A stretch of DNA of 64,000 nt from positions 1,612,001 through 1,676,000 of the forward strand of contig NZ_AP021872.1 of the NCBI RefSeq assembly GCF_014218255.1, written 5' to 3'. How positions within the stretch are numbered: the first letter of the stretch is position 1; each line of letters opens with the position of its first letter. This stretch comes from Mycoavidus sp. B2-EB. Lineage in GTDB: Bacteria > Pseudomonadota > Gammaproteobacteria > Burkholderiales > Burkholderiaceae. The notes under the pieces are model-generated. The model was not told where the DNA came from, made no database searches, and saw only the letters and a program-made list of their open reading frames with translations. Of the stretch, positions 56,153 to 64,000 are shown one piece after another. A program made the translations under genes and the position numbers.

Positions 56153-56683
56153 ATGCCTTCTATTTCTTACCGCTTTGGAATACCCGGAATCTCCCTCAAT
56201 CAGGCCGACCAAGAACATTTCTTGGCTTTCATTACAAGACTATGTAATCAATATGCAACAGGACCTTTGCAGCGTGTAGATCTATGTAATTTGATGCCTA
56301 GACTTCAGCTAACCGGCAACGCACAAAACTCATCCGCCTCAAATATGAGCTCATCGCAATGGACTCATATTTATAGCGATCCTAATTACCAATACCAAAA
56401 TTTCCCTTACAACTTTAGCGTTGAGGTAAGAGAGCGCTGCACGAATGAATCTAAACACATCGCTTTGTTGATGCTTGAGGTGCCCAACCCTATTTTTATT
56501 ACCAGACAAGATCTAGAAGGGCAATTTGATAACCTTTTAACGCGCCCTCCTCGCTTGAGAACCAACGCAGATCCTTTCAGTCATACACAACGCTATCCTT
56601 GGGGAGAGGTTCATTTTGTTTATAAAGCAAATGCCATTGATGCACTCACCTCTATTGTCTTTAACGATGAAAGAAAAAACTGA
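56153..56683 (+). CDS. Hypothetical protein (176 aa) downstream of the HEMAH pair
   Basis: I do not recognise this protein. It begins PSISYRFGIPGISLNQADQE, has no signal peptide or membrane segment, contains a serine/asparagine-rich patch (QNSSASNMSSSQ) near residue 60, and ends in strand-like sequence (WGEVHFVYKANAIDALTSIV). Composition (rich in N, Q, aromatic residues) resembles the neighbouring metalloprotease-like genes, as does the AT-rich coding sequence. It starts 93 bases after copy 2 on the same strand and could be a partner, chaperone or inhibitor of those proteins, or an independent effector; none of this is shown. The start lacks a strong ribosome site. Confidence 0.6.
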   Translation: MPSISYRFGIPGISLNQADQEHFLAFITRLCNQYATGPLQRVDLCNLMPRLQLTGNAQNSSASNMSSSQWTHIYSDPNYQYQNFPYNFSVEVRERCTNESKHIALLMLEVPNPIFITRQDLEGQFDNLLTRPPRLRTNADPFSHTQRYPWGEVHFVYKANAIDALTSIVFNDERKN

Positions 56684-56973
56684 GCTTAGACAATAACCGC
56701 GGCTCGCTTGAATAGATTAGGCGAGCGCTTCTCCTGTAACGCTGAACGCATCGCTCTTGCCTACGCATAACAACCCCGTATCCGATAATCGTTTGGCTTT
56801 TTAAAGATCCTAGTTCCGTTTCAAATAGTGATCTATGCAACACCTAGTTGCGCACAATAATAAATTTAACCGTGTTTATCATCACACCACCAAACCCAAC
56901 AAGAAAAAATGAAGCTGTGCAATAAACAGGCCGACCATAAGAAAGGCCAGGAGCGACGTGCGTATATGAAAGA
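56684..56973. other. Intergenic region before the small ORF and tRNA
   Basis: No supported gene. A minus-strand frame at 56661-56843 (60 codons) has no protein-like character. The sequence after 56840 is AT-rich. I see no inverted repeat strong enough to call a terminator for the 176-aa gene. Confidence 0.4.
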
Positions 56974-57276
56974 ATGCCTAAGCGCACACCCTTCTTAAAC
57001 CTCACCCAAAGATTTAACGCTCATCACTCACCGGCCCCTGCGGCTACGCAGATTGCAAAAGACCAAAGGGGAGTCATACAACTGGATTTACCGCTATTAA
57101 GCAGCTCGCTGAGGTTATTCTCAGCTAGAGATAGCTATATTTTTGTCTCGGCACACACTAAAAAAGCACGAGGCTCTCCCAGAACAACAAAAGGTAGCAT
57201 TCCATACTATTTATCTGATAAGCTTGCCGTTTCTGCTGCGCGTGCATGCGTAGCGATATCTGCAATAATCAATTAG
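56974..57276 (+). CDS. Small hypothetical ORF (100 aa), doubtful
   Basis: The frame encodes a basic 100-residue protein (MPKRTPFLNLTQRFNAHHSP ...) without recognised motifs. It ends with TAG whose last base is the first base of the tRNA-Val gene, which would be unusual for a genuine gene. An AGGAG lies about 20 bases upstream, closer to another ATG in a different frame. It may be a real lineage-specific gene or chance. Confidence 0.25.
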   Translation: MPKRTPFLNLTQRFNAHHSPAPAATQIAKDQRGVIQLDLPLLSSSLRLFSARDSYIFVSAHTKKARGSPRTTKGSIPYYLSDKLAVSAARACVAISAIIN

Positions 57277-57350
57277 GGCGATTAACTCAGCGGTAGAGTG
57301 CCACCTTCACACGGTGGAAGCCAGTGGTTCGATCCCACTATCGCCCACCA
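57276..57350 (+). tRNA. tRNA-Val (anticodon CAC)
   Basis: A complete cloverleaf is visible: acceptor stem GGGCGAT pairing with ATCGCCC, D arm with CTCAGCGGTAGAG, anticodon stem CCACC/GGTGG with loop TTCACAC giving anticodon CAC (reads GUG), T arm with GGTTCGATCCC, and encoded ACCA at the 3' end. It lies between the accessory genes and the virB operon. tRNA 3' ends are common integration sites for genomic islands. Confidence 0.97.
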
Positions 57351-57498
57351 AATCCTTCCCGCCAGCGAGATAGGCCGTCCGCCCTGCCCTCAAACCCTGC
57401 GCATTTCTCAAAAAATTCGGCCATTTACGGCACTTAACTTCGCTTTACGAGTCAAACCAGGCTCATTCTAGAGTGTTACGTTATCTGCAAAGGCCACT

Positions 57499-57801
57499 AT
57501 GCTCCTTTCTCGTTATCGCGATTTATTAAACCGTGTCAGCGCAAATAGCGTGCTGGGCGCAGCGACCCTAACCATAGCCAATGCGGCGCTTGCACAAGGG
57601 CTGTCGAAAGCCACAGGAGTCCTACAGACGCTGCAAACTGAACTCACTTCTATCATCCCCATCTGCGCCACAATCTTGCTTTTATTTATTGGGCTGGCCT
57701 ATGCAGGCCGCTTCCTAGAAAAAGAAGCGGCAGTACGTTGGGTGATCGGTATCATCATAGCGGGTTCCGCGGTCCAAATTACCACCATGCTTTTTACCTA
57801 A
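57499..57801 (+). CDS. virB2: VirB2/TrbC-type pilin of a type IV secretion system
   Basis: VirB2 is the major subunit of the T-pilus. The 100-residue product has the family layout: a signal-like N terminus ending in NAALAQG (cleavage after ALA), then two hydrophobic helices (IIPICATILLLFIGLAYAGR and WVIGIIIAGSAVQITTMLF) separated by a charged loop (FLEKEAAVR). It is the first recognisable gene of the operon, 9 bases upstream of virB3. VirB1 (lytic transglycosylase) is not seen upstream. Confidence 0.9.
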   Translation: MLLSRYRDLLNRVSANSVLGAATLTIANAALAQGLSKATGVLQTLQTELTSIIPICATILLLFIGLAYAGRFLEKEAAVRWVIGIIIAGSAVQITTMLFT

Positions 57802-57810
57802 GCAACGGCA

Positions 57811-58128
57811 ATGGCTGAGCCTAAATCTTTCCCGCTGTTCAAGGGCGCCACGCGCGTACCTACCATTGCAGGCGTGCCGATGACCCCTTTCATTATCATG
57901 CTGATGGGAAGCGCCATGTTTGCGATGTACTTCAGTCTGTGGTGGTGGCTCTGCGCTCCGCTGGCTTGGGGTTTGATGGCTCAAATTACCCGCCATGATG
58001 ACCGCGCCTTTCGGATTTGGTGGCTTTGGATTGACACTACATTACGCAACCGTAATCAACGATTTTGGGGGGCCTCTAGCTATAACCCGGCCGACTATCG
58101 AAACAGGAAGTCAATGCCATGGGATTAA
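57811..58128 (+). CDS. virB3: Type IV secretion protein VirB3
   Basis: VirB3 is a small inner-membrane protein that works with VirB4. The 105-residue product begins FPLFKGATRVPTIAGVPMTP, the conserved VirB3 N terminus, followed by a hydrophobic segment (FIIMLMGSAMFAMYFSLWWW) and WLWIDTTLRNRNQRFWGASS YNP-type C terminus. Its 3' end overlaps virB4 by 10 bases. Confidence 0.93.
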   Translation: MAEPKSFPLFKGATRVPTIAGVPMTPFIIMLMGSAMFAMYFSLWWWLCAPLAWGLMAQITRHDDRAFRIWWLWIDTTLRNRNQRFWGASSYNPADYRNRKSMPWD

Positions 58129-60548
58129 TGCGATCGCGCCAAATTTTGGCCAGCGAAGCCTCTGTGACGCAATACATTCCCTACTCTCACCACGTCACTG
58201 AGACCATCATTTCGACCAAGAATGCAGAGTATTTATCTGTTTGGAAAATCGGCGGGCGCTCGCATCAGAGCGCTTCAAATGAAGAGATTTTAGGCTGGAC
58301 ACGAGAACTCAACAACACGCTGCGCGGGCTCGCCTCCGCCCATATTTGCGTATGGACACATATTATTCGCCGCAGAGTCAATGAGTATCCGAGTAGCGCA
58401 TTCGATAATTTATTTTGCCAACAGCTTAACCAGAAATACCAAGCCAACTTTGATCACCATAAACTCATGGTCAATGATCTGTATTTGACGGTTATTTTTC
58501 GGCCCGTAGCGGATCCTGTGCTGTCGTTCTTTGCCCGGCGCGCACGTGAAACGCTTGCGCAAAAAACGCAACGGCAAGATGCTGCGATTAAGCAACTCAA
58601 CGATATTAATCAAACCCTTAAGCGCGCTTTCAAACGCTACGACGCGGAGTTGCTTGGACTTTATCAAAAAAATGGCCACACCTATTCATTGGCGTTGGAA
58701 TTTCTAGCACAGCTGATTAATAGCGAGCCCAAGCCCATGCCGGTCTGCCGTGATCGTTTCGCCGATTACATGTGCTTAAACCGACCGTTTTTCAGTACCT
58801 GGGGGGAAATCGGTGAAATTCGCACGGCCACCTGTTTGCGCCGGTTTGGTATGGTGGAAATCCGAGAATATGATGACACGACTGTGCCAGGGCAGCTTAA
58901 TATGTTGCTTGAAAGCCAGTTTGAATTTGTTCTAACGCAAAGCTTTTCAACCCTTTCGCGCCATGCCGCCAAGGATTTCTTGCAACGCCACCAGCGCCAT
59001 TTGGTCGATGCGCGTGACGTCGCGCAAGGACAAATCGACGCGATCGGCACCGCGCTGGATCAGTTAGTATCCGGTCACTTTATCATGGGAGAGCATCATA
59101 TGAGCCTGCTCGTACTGGGTGAGGATGCCACCCAAGTACGCAATGCTCTAGCGCACGCTAGCTCAGCCTTGTTAGATGCAGGCCTAGTGCCTAAAATTGT
59201 GGATCTAGCGCTAGAAGCCGGCTTTTGGGCACAGTTACCCGCTAACTGGAGCTACCGACCTAGGCCAGCCGCCATGACCTCATTAAATTTTCTTTCATTT
59301 TCACCGTTTCATAATTTCATGAGCGGCAAACCCACGGGCAATCCTTGGGGGCCGGCTGTCACTATTTTAAAAACGGTCAGCGGCACTCCACTTTATTTCA
59401 ATTTTCATGCGTCGAAATTAGAAGAAGACGCAACTGGCCAGCGACTGCTGGGCAACACGATGATGATTGGGCAATCCAGCTCCGGCAAAACCGTGGCACT
59501 TGGCTTTTTATTAGCTCAAGCGCAAAAATTGAACCCTACGGCGATTGTGTTTGACAAAGATCGTGGCATGGAAGTGGCGATTTTAGCGATGGGTGGCTGT
59601 TATTTGCCGCTTAATCTAGGCCAACCCTCTGGTTTTAATCCATTTCAACTTGAGCCTACGCCCGCCAATCTGCTATTTCTCAAGGAATTTGTTAAAAAAT
59701 TGGCGGCTATTGATGGCGCACTCACGCACCAGGAAGAACAGGAAATTGATCAGGCGTTAAATACCCTGATGTTTCACTTAGACCCACCGCTGCGGCGTTT
59801 ATCCATGCTGGTGCAGGGGTTACCCAACCCAAGCCAAGCTCAAGACAGTGCCAAGCCACGGGCAAGCGTTCATGCGCGCTTATTAAAATGGTGTCAGAGC
59901 GGCCCATACGGCTGGCTGTTTGACAATTCCAATGACGCGCTTGATTTAAGCCAGAACCGGCTCTACGGATTTGATGTCACCGATTTTCTTGAGCATCCTG
60001 AGATCCGTACACCACTGATGATGTATCTGTTATACCGCACCGAAAATATGCTCGACGGTCGCCGGTTTATGTATATCTTCGATGAATTTTGGAAACCTTT
60101 GCAAGACGAATATTTTGCAGATCTGGCAAAAAATAAACAGAAAACCATTCGGAAGCAAAATGGCATTTTTGTGTTTGCAACTCAAGACCCTAGCGATGCA
60201 CTCGCTAGCCCAATCGCCAAAACCCTGATCCAACAATGCGCGACCTACATTTTTTTACCTAATCCCAAAGCAGATTATGAGGATTACACGCAAGGCTTTA
60301 AGTTGACTGATGCTGAATTTGAACTGATCAAAGGCTTAGGGGAATTTAGTCGGCGTTTCTTGATCAAACAAGGGGGTAACTCGGTGCTGGCTGAATTAGA
60401 CCTGAGCGAGTTTGAAGATGAACTCTTGGTCTTATCTGGCACGCCCGACCACGCCATTTTAGCTGAGCAGATTATTGCAAAAACCAGCGCCGACCCTAAA
60501 ATCTGGTTGCCACTCTATCTTGCGCGCGTGCGGGCGCAAAAGGATTAA
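58119..60548 (+). CDS. virB4: Type IV secretion ATPase VirB4
   Basis: VirB4 is the largest ATPase of the machine and energises pilus assembly and substrate transfer at the inner membrane. The CagE/TrbE/VirB N-terminal domain fills the first half (for example FSTWGEIGEIRTATCLRRFG). The C-terminal RecA-like domain carries Walker A GQSSSGKT (near residue 450), FDKDRGMEVAILAMGG, and Walker B FMYIFDEFWKPL (near 648), followed by ATQDPSDALASPIAKTLIQQ. The length, 809 aa, is typical. It is followed after 3 bases by virB5. Confidence 0.97.
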   Translation: MGLMRSRQILASEASVTQYIPYSHHVTETIISTKNAEYLSVWKIGGRSHQSASNEEILGWTRELNNTLRGLASAHICVWTHIIRRRVNEYPSSAFDNLFCQQLNQKYQANFDHHKLMVNDLYLTVIFRPVADPVLSFFARRARETLAQKTQRQDAAIKQLNDINQTLKRAFKRYDAELLGLYQKNGHTYSLALEFLAQLINSEPKPMPVCRDRFADYMCLNRPFFSTWGEIGEIRTATCLRRFGMVEIREYDDTTVPGQLNMLLESQFEFVLTQSFSTLSRHAAKDFLQRHQRHLVDARDVAQGQIDAIGTALDQLVSGHFIMGEHHMSLLVLGEDATQVRNALAHASSALLDAGLVPKIVDLALEAGFWAQLPANWSYRPRPAAMTSLNFLSFSPFHNFMSGKPTGNPWGPAVTILKTVSGTPLYFNFHASKLEEDATGQRLLGNTMMIGQSSSGKTVALGFLLAQAQKLNPTAIVFDKDRGMEVAILAMGGCYLPLNLGQPSGFNPFQLEPTPANLLFLKEFVKKLAAIDGALTHQEEQEIDQALNTLMFHLDPPLRRLSMLVQGLPNPSQAQDSAKPRASVHARLLKWCQSGPYGWLFDNSNDALDLSQNRLYGFDVTDFLEHPEIRTPLMMYLLYRTENMLDGRRFMYIFDEFWKPLQDEYFADLAKNKQKTIRKQNGIFVFATQDPSDALASPIAKTLIQQCATYIFLPNPKADYEDYTQGFKLTDAEFELIKGLGEFSRRFLIKQGGNSVLAELDLSEFEDELLVLSGTPDHAILAEQIIAKTSADPKIWLPLYLARVRAQKD

Positions 60549-60551
60549 AAC

Positions 60552-61250
60552 ATGGGCAAAAAACTCACGTTCAACTATGCCGCCGCTCTCGCAATTCAGA
60601 TGATTCAACCCACGTCAGCACTAGCCAATGGCATGCCGGTGATCGATGTTGTAGCGGCGGCCCATGCGATCGAACAAATCAGCCGCATGGCAGAACAAAT
60701 CAAGGCAACTCATGATCAGCTGCAACAGGCCCGGCAACAATATGAAGCCATAACGGGTCAGCGCGGTTTGGGCTCGATTTTCTATCGAGACGATTTAGGT
60801 CGCACTTTACCGCCCGACTGGCGCACGGTGTACGATGCGGCAAAAAACGGTAACTATGGCATCTCGGGCTCGATTCAAGAAATTTTTAAACAAGAACAAA
60901 CTCATAGTTCAATCCAAACCGCGCAACGCGATCTGGAGCAGCGTCGTCGCCAAATTGCCGCAACCAATAAGGCGATCGGCCTTAAAGCTTACGAAGGCGC
61001 GCAACAACGCTTAGCTCAAATTGAAGCGTTAATGAAGAAAATCAGCACAACCGAGGATCTCAAAGCCTTAGATGAACTACAAGCCCGCATTAATATCGAA
61101 CAAGCTGCGATCCAGAATGAAACCGTCAAACTCGCTATGATTAGCCAGTTGCAAAAATCCGAACAACAGCTCATCGCGGAACAAAAACGCGCTCTCAGCC
61201 AACGTATTCTCAATAGTCAAAATCAGGCCATGCCGACTTTGAGGGAATAA
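60552..61250 (+). CDS. virB5: Type IV secretion protein VirB5 (minor pilin)
   Basis: VirB5 is a periplasmic minor pilin component at the pilus tip. The 232-residue protein has an N-terminal signal (AAALAIQMIQPTSALANG, cleavage near ALA) and is otherwise helical with long coiled-coil-like stretches (HAIEQISRMAEQIKATHDQL, RDLEQRRRQIAATNKAIG). The YEAITGQRGLGSIFYRD segment is typical of VirB5/TrbJ-like proteins. Position between virB4 and virB6 supports the call. Confidence 0.9.
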   Translation: MGKKLTFNYAAALAIQMIQPTSALANGMPVIDVVAAAHAIEQISRMAEQIKATHDQLQQARQQYEAITGQRGLGSIFYRDDLGRTLPPDWRTVYDAAKNGNYGISGSIQEIFKQEQTHSSIQTAQRDLEQRRRQIAATNKAIGLKAYEGAQQRLAQIEALMKKISTTEDLKALDELQARINIEQAAIQNETVKLAMISQLQKSEQQLIAEQKRALSQRILNSQNQAMPTLRE

Positions 61251-61274
61251 AAGTATTCAATTTTTTCTGCTCGT

Positions 61275-62132
61275 ATGCCATTTCAACTGTTTGCGCCGCT
61301 ATTCCAAAAAATCGATCAAGTCACTACAACTTTTGTGACAGAGATTTGCGCCAATACAATTTTAGCGATTACGCCAGTCGTATCGATTGGCTTAACCTTA
61401 GCTTTCATAGCGTACGGCCTGCTGGTGATTCAAGGATCCATCGAAATGCCGGTGCACGACTTCATTGCACGTTCATTTCGTATCGCCGTGATTGTCTCGC
61501 TCGCTTTAACCGGGGGGCTTTATCAAGCGCAAATTGCCCAACTGGTTATGCACGGCTCGGATGAGCTTGCCTACGCGCTGGTTCCAGGGTCGCCCCAGAT
61601 TGAAAACCCAGCTAACTTGCTGGATCTTGCTGCCGGCAATGGCTTTGACAAAGCCAGCCAAGCCTTTGAAAAAGCGGGGCATTTCGAAACGCAAGAAATT
61701 GTCTACGGACTTTTTGGCATAACACTCTTGCTGGCGACCGGCATTATGACCGCCATTGGCGGTGCTTATATGGTGCTCATCAAACTGGGCCTGGCCCTGT
61801 TGGCAGGTCTCGGGCCATTATTCATTGTTGCTTTACTCTGGCAATCCACCTCACGCTTTTTTGAAGCCTGGATTAAGCAAATTCTTAGCTACGCCTTGCT
61901 ATTGGTTTTTCTTTCCGCGCTCTTTGGCCTAATTATTTCTCTCTACAGTAACTACATGGCCGACTTACAGTTCGATGGTATCCAGAACGCCAGTTATGGA
62001 TTGGGTGGCGCAGTCATTTTAGCCGTCTTCTCAATAATTATTTTTCAGCAACTACCGACGCTCGCCCGTATGCTTGCACAAGGCGTTAGCCTTGCATGGA
62101 TCTGGAAATTGCAAACCAATAGGCGCTCATAA
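61275..62132 (+). CDS. virB6: Type IV secretion protein VirB6 (polytopic membrane component)
   Basis: VirB6 is the polytopic inner-membrane component of the substrate channel. The 285-residue protein has about six hydrophobic segments (for example TILAITPVVSIGLTLAFIAY, MVLIKLGLALLAGLGPLFIV and LGGAVILAVFSIIIFQQLP), including the conserved tryptophan region LLWQSTSRFFEAWIKQILSY. Its stop overlaps the ATG of the small lipoprotein gene (TAATG). Confidence 0.93.
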   Translation: MPFQLFAPLFQKIDQVTTTFVTEICANTILAITPVVSIGLTLAFIAYGLLVIQGSIEMPVHDFIARSFRIAVIVSLALTGGLYQAQIAQLVMHGSDELAYALVPGSPQIENPANLLDLAAGNGFDKASQAFEKAGHFETQEIVYGLFGITLLLATGIMTAIGGAYMVLIKLGLALLAGLGPLFIVALLWQSTSRFFEAWIKQILSYALLLVFLSALFGLIISLYSNYMADLQFDGIQNASYGLGGAVILAVFSIIIFQQLPTLARMLAQGVSLAWIWKLQTNRRS

Positions 62133-62281
62133 TGCATTTAAAACAGATTCTCTCTCTAGGCTTGTTGAGCATTTTATTCGCTTGCTCATCCATTCCCAAA
62201 AAGCCTAAGTCCGCCGACGAAAGCAACCGAGTTCGCATCAATCAAACGATCCCAGAAGAAATTAAAAGTGGGATTAAATAA
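62132..62281 (+). CDS. virB7: VirB7-like lipoprotein (49 aa)
   Basis: This short frame begins MHLKQILSLGLLSILFACSS, a lipoprotein signal with lipobox LFAC, so residue C18 should be acylated after cleavage. The mature part is about 32 residues (SIPKKPKSADESNRVRINQT, EEIKSGIK). VirB7 proteins are tiny outer-membrane lipoproteins that stabilise VirB9 in the core complex; conservation beyond the signal is low. Its ATG overlaps the virB6 stop and its stop TAA overlaps the virB8 ATG by one base. Position and lipobox identify it. Confidence 0.85.
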   Translation: MHLKQILSLGLLSILFACSSIPKKPKSADESNRVRINQTIPEEIKSGIK

Positions 62282-62973
62282 TGGACTACAGACCCATTGA
62301 GAGCCAAAAAATCGCGCACTATTTGGCGGAAAGCCGAGGCCTAGAACGCGACTATATTGGCGAAATTTTAAATTCGCGCAAATGGGCCTGGATGATCGCC
62401 GGCATCTTTGGCGTACTGGCTTTATTAGGCTTAAGCGCCGGCATCATGGGGATTCAGCGCGAAGTGCCGCCTCCGGTTGTGCTGCGGGTCGACAACGCCA
62501 CAGGTGCGGTGGATGGGGTGCAAACCATGGCCGAAAAAGAAGCGACTTACGGTGAAATAACCGATCAATATTGGCTGAATCAATATGTCTTAAATCGTGA
62601 AAGTTACGATTACAACACGATTCAAAAATCATACGAAGCAACCGGCTTAATGAGTACACCAGAAGTAGCACACCAATACCAAGCTTTATTTCGCGGCCCC
62701 AACGCCCGCGACCAAGTATTAGGCAAATATGCGCGCATTGCTGTCACCGTCCGCTCGATCGTGCCTGATGTTGAGATGGGTATTGGCAGCGTGCGCTTTA
62801 CGACACAACAGATTAATTCGAATGGAACAAAAAAAGCCTCGCGCAATTGGATTGCTACCGTGCGCTACCATTATTTACGTAAAGCCGCCATGAAATCTGA
62901 AGCACGGCGCATCAACCTGCTGGGTTTTCAAGTCAGCAGCTATCGGATAGACCCAGAAACTCTCGCTGAATAA
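62281..62973 (+). CDS. virB8: Type IV secretion protein VirB8
   Basis: VirB8 is a bitopic inner-membrane protein that nucleates assembly. The 230-residue product has a short cytoplasmic N terminus, one membrane helix (WMIAGIFGVLALLGLSAGIM, about residues 38-58), and the NTF2-like periplasmic domain (VPPPVVLRVDNATGAVDGVQ, YWLNQYVLNRESYDYNTIQK, and a C-terminal NLLGFQVSSYRIDPE). It starts on the last base of virB7 and ends 6 bases before virB9. Confidence 0.95.
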   Translation: MDYRPIESQKIAHYLAESRGLERDYIGEILNSRKWAWMIAGIFGVLALLGLSAGIMGIQREVPPPVVLRVDNATGAVDGVQTMAEKEATYGEITDQYWLNQYVLNRESYDYNTIQKSYEATGLMSTPEVAHQYQALFRGPNARDQVLGKYARIAVTVRSIVPDVEMGIGSVRFTTQQINSNGTKKASRNWIATVRYHYLRKAAMKSEARRINLLGFQVSSYRIDPETLAE

Positions 62974-62979
62974 CCTCCC

Positions 62980-63813
62980 ATGGCGCTCACTCACCTCACC
63001 CTGTTACATAAGGTCTTACGACTGACTTTTTACTTGGCCTTAGCCTTACTGTCAAACCAATCTATATACGCCCTCAGTGCCCCCGAACGCTCCAGTTACG
63101 ATCACCGGATTCGTTACACCAACTACAACCCCGCCGATGTGGTGCAAATTGATAGCGTCATTGGAATTGCCACCCATATCATGCTAGAAGAAGGTGAAAC
63201 CTATCTCACACATGCTTTTGGCGATGCAAGTGCTTGGTCTTTTGTGGCTGAAAAAAACCATATTTTCATTAAACCCAAAGCAGAAAATGCAGATACGAAT
63301 CTGATTCTGATCACCAACCGACGCAGTTATAATTTTCGCCTAAGTTATCAACCTTCACGCTCAGCCGCAGCGGTTTATCAGCTCGTTTTTCGTTATCCAG
63401 ATACCGCTACGCTTAAGCTACAAGCGCAACAAGAAACGTTAGCGCTAGCACAAAGCTTTAAAGTTCCGCCAGGCGGCTATAACTTAGCTTATGAGATGAG
63501 CGGCGATCTGGAAATCGCACCGATCAACGTATGGGATAACGGCCGCTTTACTTATTTTAAATTTCCCGGTAATCGAGATCTTCCAGCGATTTATAAAGTA
63601 GATACGCAAGCCGATGAAAGCATTGTCAATCGCCATATAAAAGGTTCTGCCAACCATCTTATCGTGGTTGAAACCGTCAACCCTAAATGGATCCTCCGAC
63701 TGGGTGAACAAACCCTCGCCATCTATAACGAAGCGTTCAATCCGAGCGGCATTGCCAACCAAACTGGCACCGCCTCCCCGGCTGTGCGGCGGATTATTAA
63801 GGAGCCACGCTAA
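62980..63813 (+). CDS. virB9: Type IV secretion protein VirB9
   Basis: VirB9 forms the outer-membrane-proximal core ring with VirB7 and VirB10. A signal peptide (VLRLTFYLALALLSNQSIYA) is followed by the family start SAPERSSYDHRIRYTNYNPA and the DVVQIDSVIGIATHIMLEEG segment, VFRYPDTATLKLQAQ-like linker, and the C-terminal CagX/VirB9 domain (NLAYEMSGDLEIAPINVWDN, GRFTYFKFPGN, DLPAIYKV). The length is 277 aa. Its stop overlaps the virB10 start by one base. Confidence 0.95.
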   Translation: MALTHLTLLHKVLRLTFYLALALLSNQSIYALSAPERSSYDHRIRYTNYNPADVVQIDSVIGIATHIMLEEGETYLTHAFGDASAWSFVAEKNHIFIKPKAENADTNLILITNRRSYNFRLSYQPSRSAAAVYQLVFRYPDTATLKLQAQQETLALAQSFKVPPGGYNLAYEMSGDLEIAPINVWDNGRFTYFKFPGNRDLPAIYKVDTQADESIVNRHIKGSANHLIVVETVNPKWILRLGEQTLAIYNEAFNPSGIANQTGTASPAVRRIIKEPR

Positions 63814-64000
63814 TGTTCAATGCGGTAGATAAAACCAAACAGGATGCACATGCCGTAGAAAGTTTTCAACCCGCACAAATTAGTGGCGAGCGAGGCAGCG
63901 CCGAGTTAGATACCCAACGCCCTCTATCGCTTCCTGGTGCGCGCCTCTTATTCATTATCATTATTATTTGTGCCACCACGATTGGCTTACTCTTCATGCG
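63813..64000 (+). CDS. virB10: Type IV secretion protein VirB10, N-terminal part (runs off window)
   Basis: ATG at 63813 overlaps the virB9 stop (TAATG). The 62 visible codons encode a polar cytoplasmic segment (FNAVDKTKQDAHAVESFQPA ...) and then a membrane helix (ARLLFIIIIICATTIGLLFM). VirB10 spans both membranes and this topology fits its N terminus. The call rests mainly on operon position because the diagnostic TrbI domain lies beyond the edge. Confidence 0.85.
   Translation, partial: MFNAVDKTKQDAHAVESFQPAQISGERGSAELDTQRPLSLPGARLLFIIIIICATTIGLLFM

Noticed and set aside
57200-57500. Attachment-site repeat of the tRNA-Val 3' end inside the window
   Set aside because: I saw no second copy of the tRNA 3' end in the window; the partner, if any, would lie beyond position 64000.
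1-64000. CRISPR arrays, rRNA genes or riboswitches
   Set aside because: No regularly spaced repeat array, rRNA sequence or known riboswitch core was recognised anywhere in the window.

Overview
The window looks like a chromosome segment of a reduced-genome, fungus-associated member of the Burkholderiaceae, closest in style to the Mycoavidus / Candidatus Glomeribacter group. This is an inference. The housekeeping genes have Burkholderia-type order and protein sequence (the complete dcw cluster; carA-carB-greA, then yhbY, rlmE-ftsH-folP-glmM, then pstSCAB-phoU). Between these blocks sit AT-richer genes for proteins with eukaryote-like repeats, insertion sequences and a VirB type IV secretion locus, as expected of an intracellular symbiont.

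Layout. 1-88: 3' end of dut. 315-5053: a small accessory island with two WD40-repeat genes (the second truncated by a frameshift), a DUF167/YggU gene, and a 657-residue protein combining an NLS-like basic stretch, an F-box-like segment, an unfamiliar 40-residue tandem repeat and ankyrin repeats. 5092-23336 (minus strand): lpxC and the complete division and cell-wall cluster, transcribed mraZ-rsmH-ftsL-ftsI-murE-murF-mraY-murD-ftsW-murG-murC-ddl-ftsQ-ftsA-ftsZ-lpxC, mostly with ATGA-type overlaps. A sigma70-like promoter overlapped by four 10-bp-spaced MraZ-type boxes lies at its head. 23720-25918: coq7 and a major porin with a clear terminator. 25997-32152 (minus): fadD and pstSCAB-phoU, without phoB/phoR beside them. 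32686-35205: an Rpn-type nuclease gene cut in two by a Tn5-like IS4-family element that left a perfect 9-bp target duplication. 35263-35821 holds an internally deleted IS2-like element. 35887-48003: glmM, folP, ftsH, rlmE, yhbY, greA, carB, carA, rnhA and a methyltransferase. 48349-50796: a MltD-type lytic transglycosylase and dnaQ.

50901-64000: the second accessory region. Two tandem paralogues of about 800 residues carry a HEMAH zinc-protease motif and share a nearly identical 126-bp leader. They are followed by a 176-residue orphan, a tRNA-Val(CAC), and a virB2-virB10 type IV secretion operon that runs off the right edge, including a 49-residue VirB7-like lipoprotein.

How it may fit together: the VirB machine could deliver the metalloprotease-like, F-box/ankyrin and WD40 proteins to a eukaryotic host. 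Secretion is inferred from gene content and context only. The most interesting unexplained items are the tandem HEMAH pair with its neighbour gene, and the NLS/F-box/40-residue-repeat/ankyrin protein.
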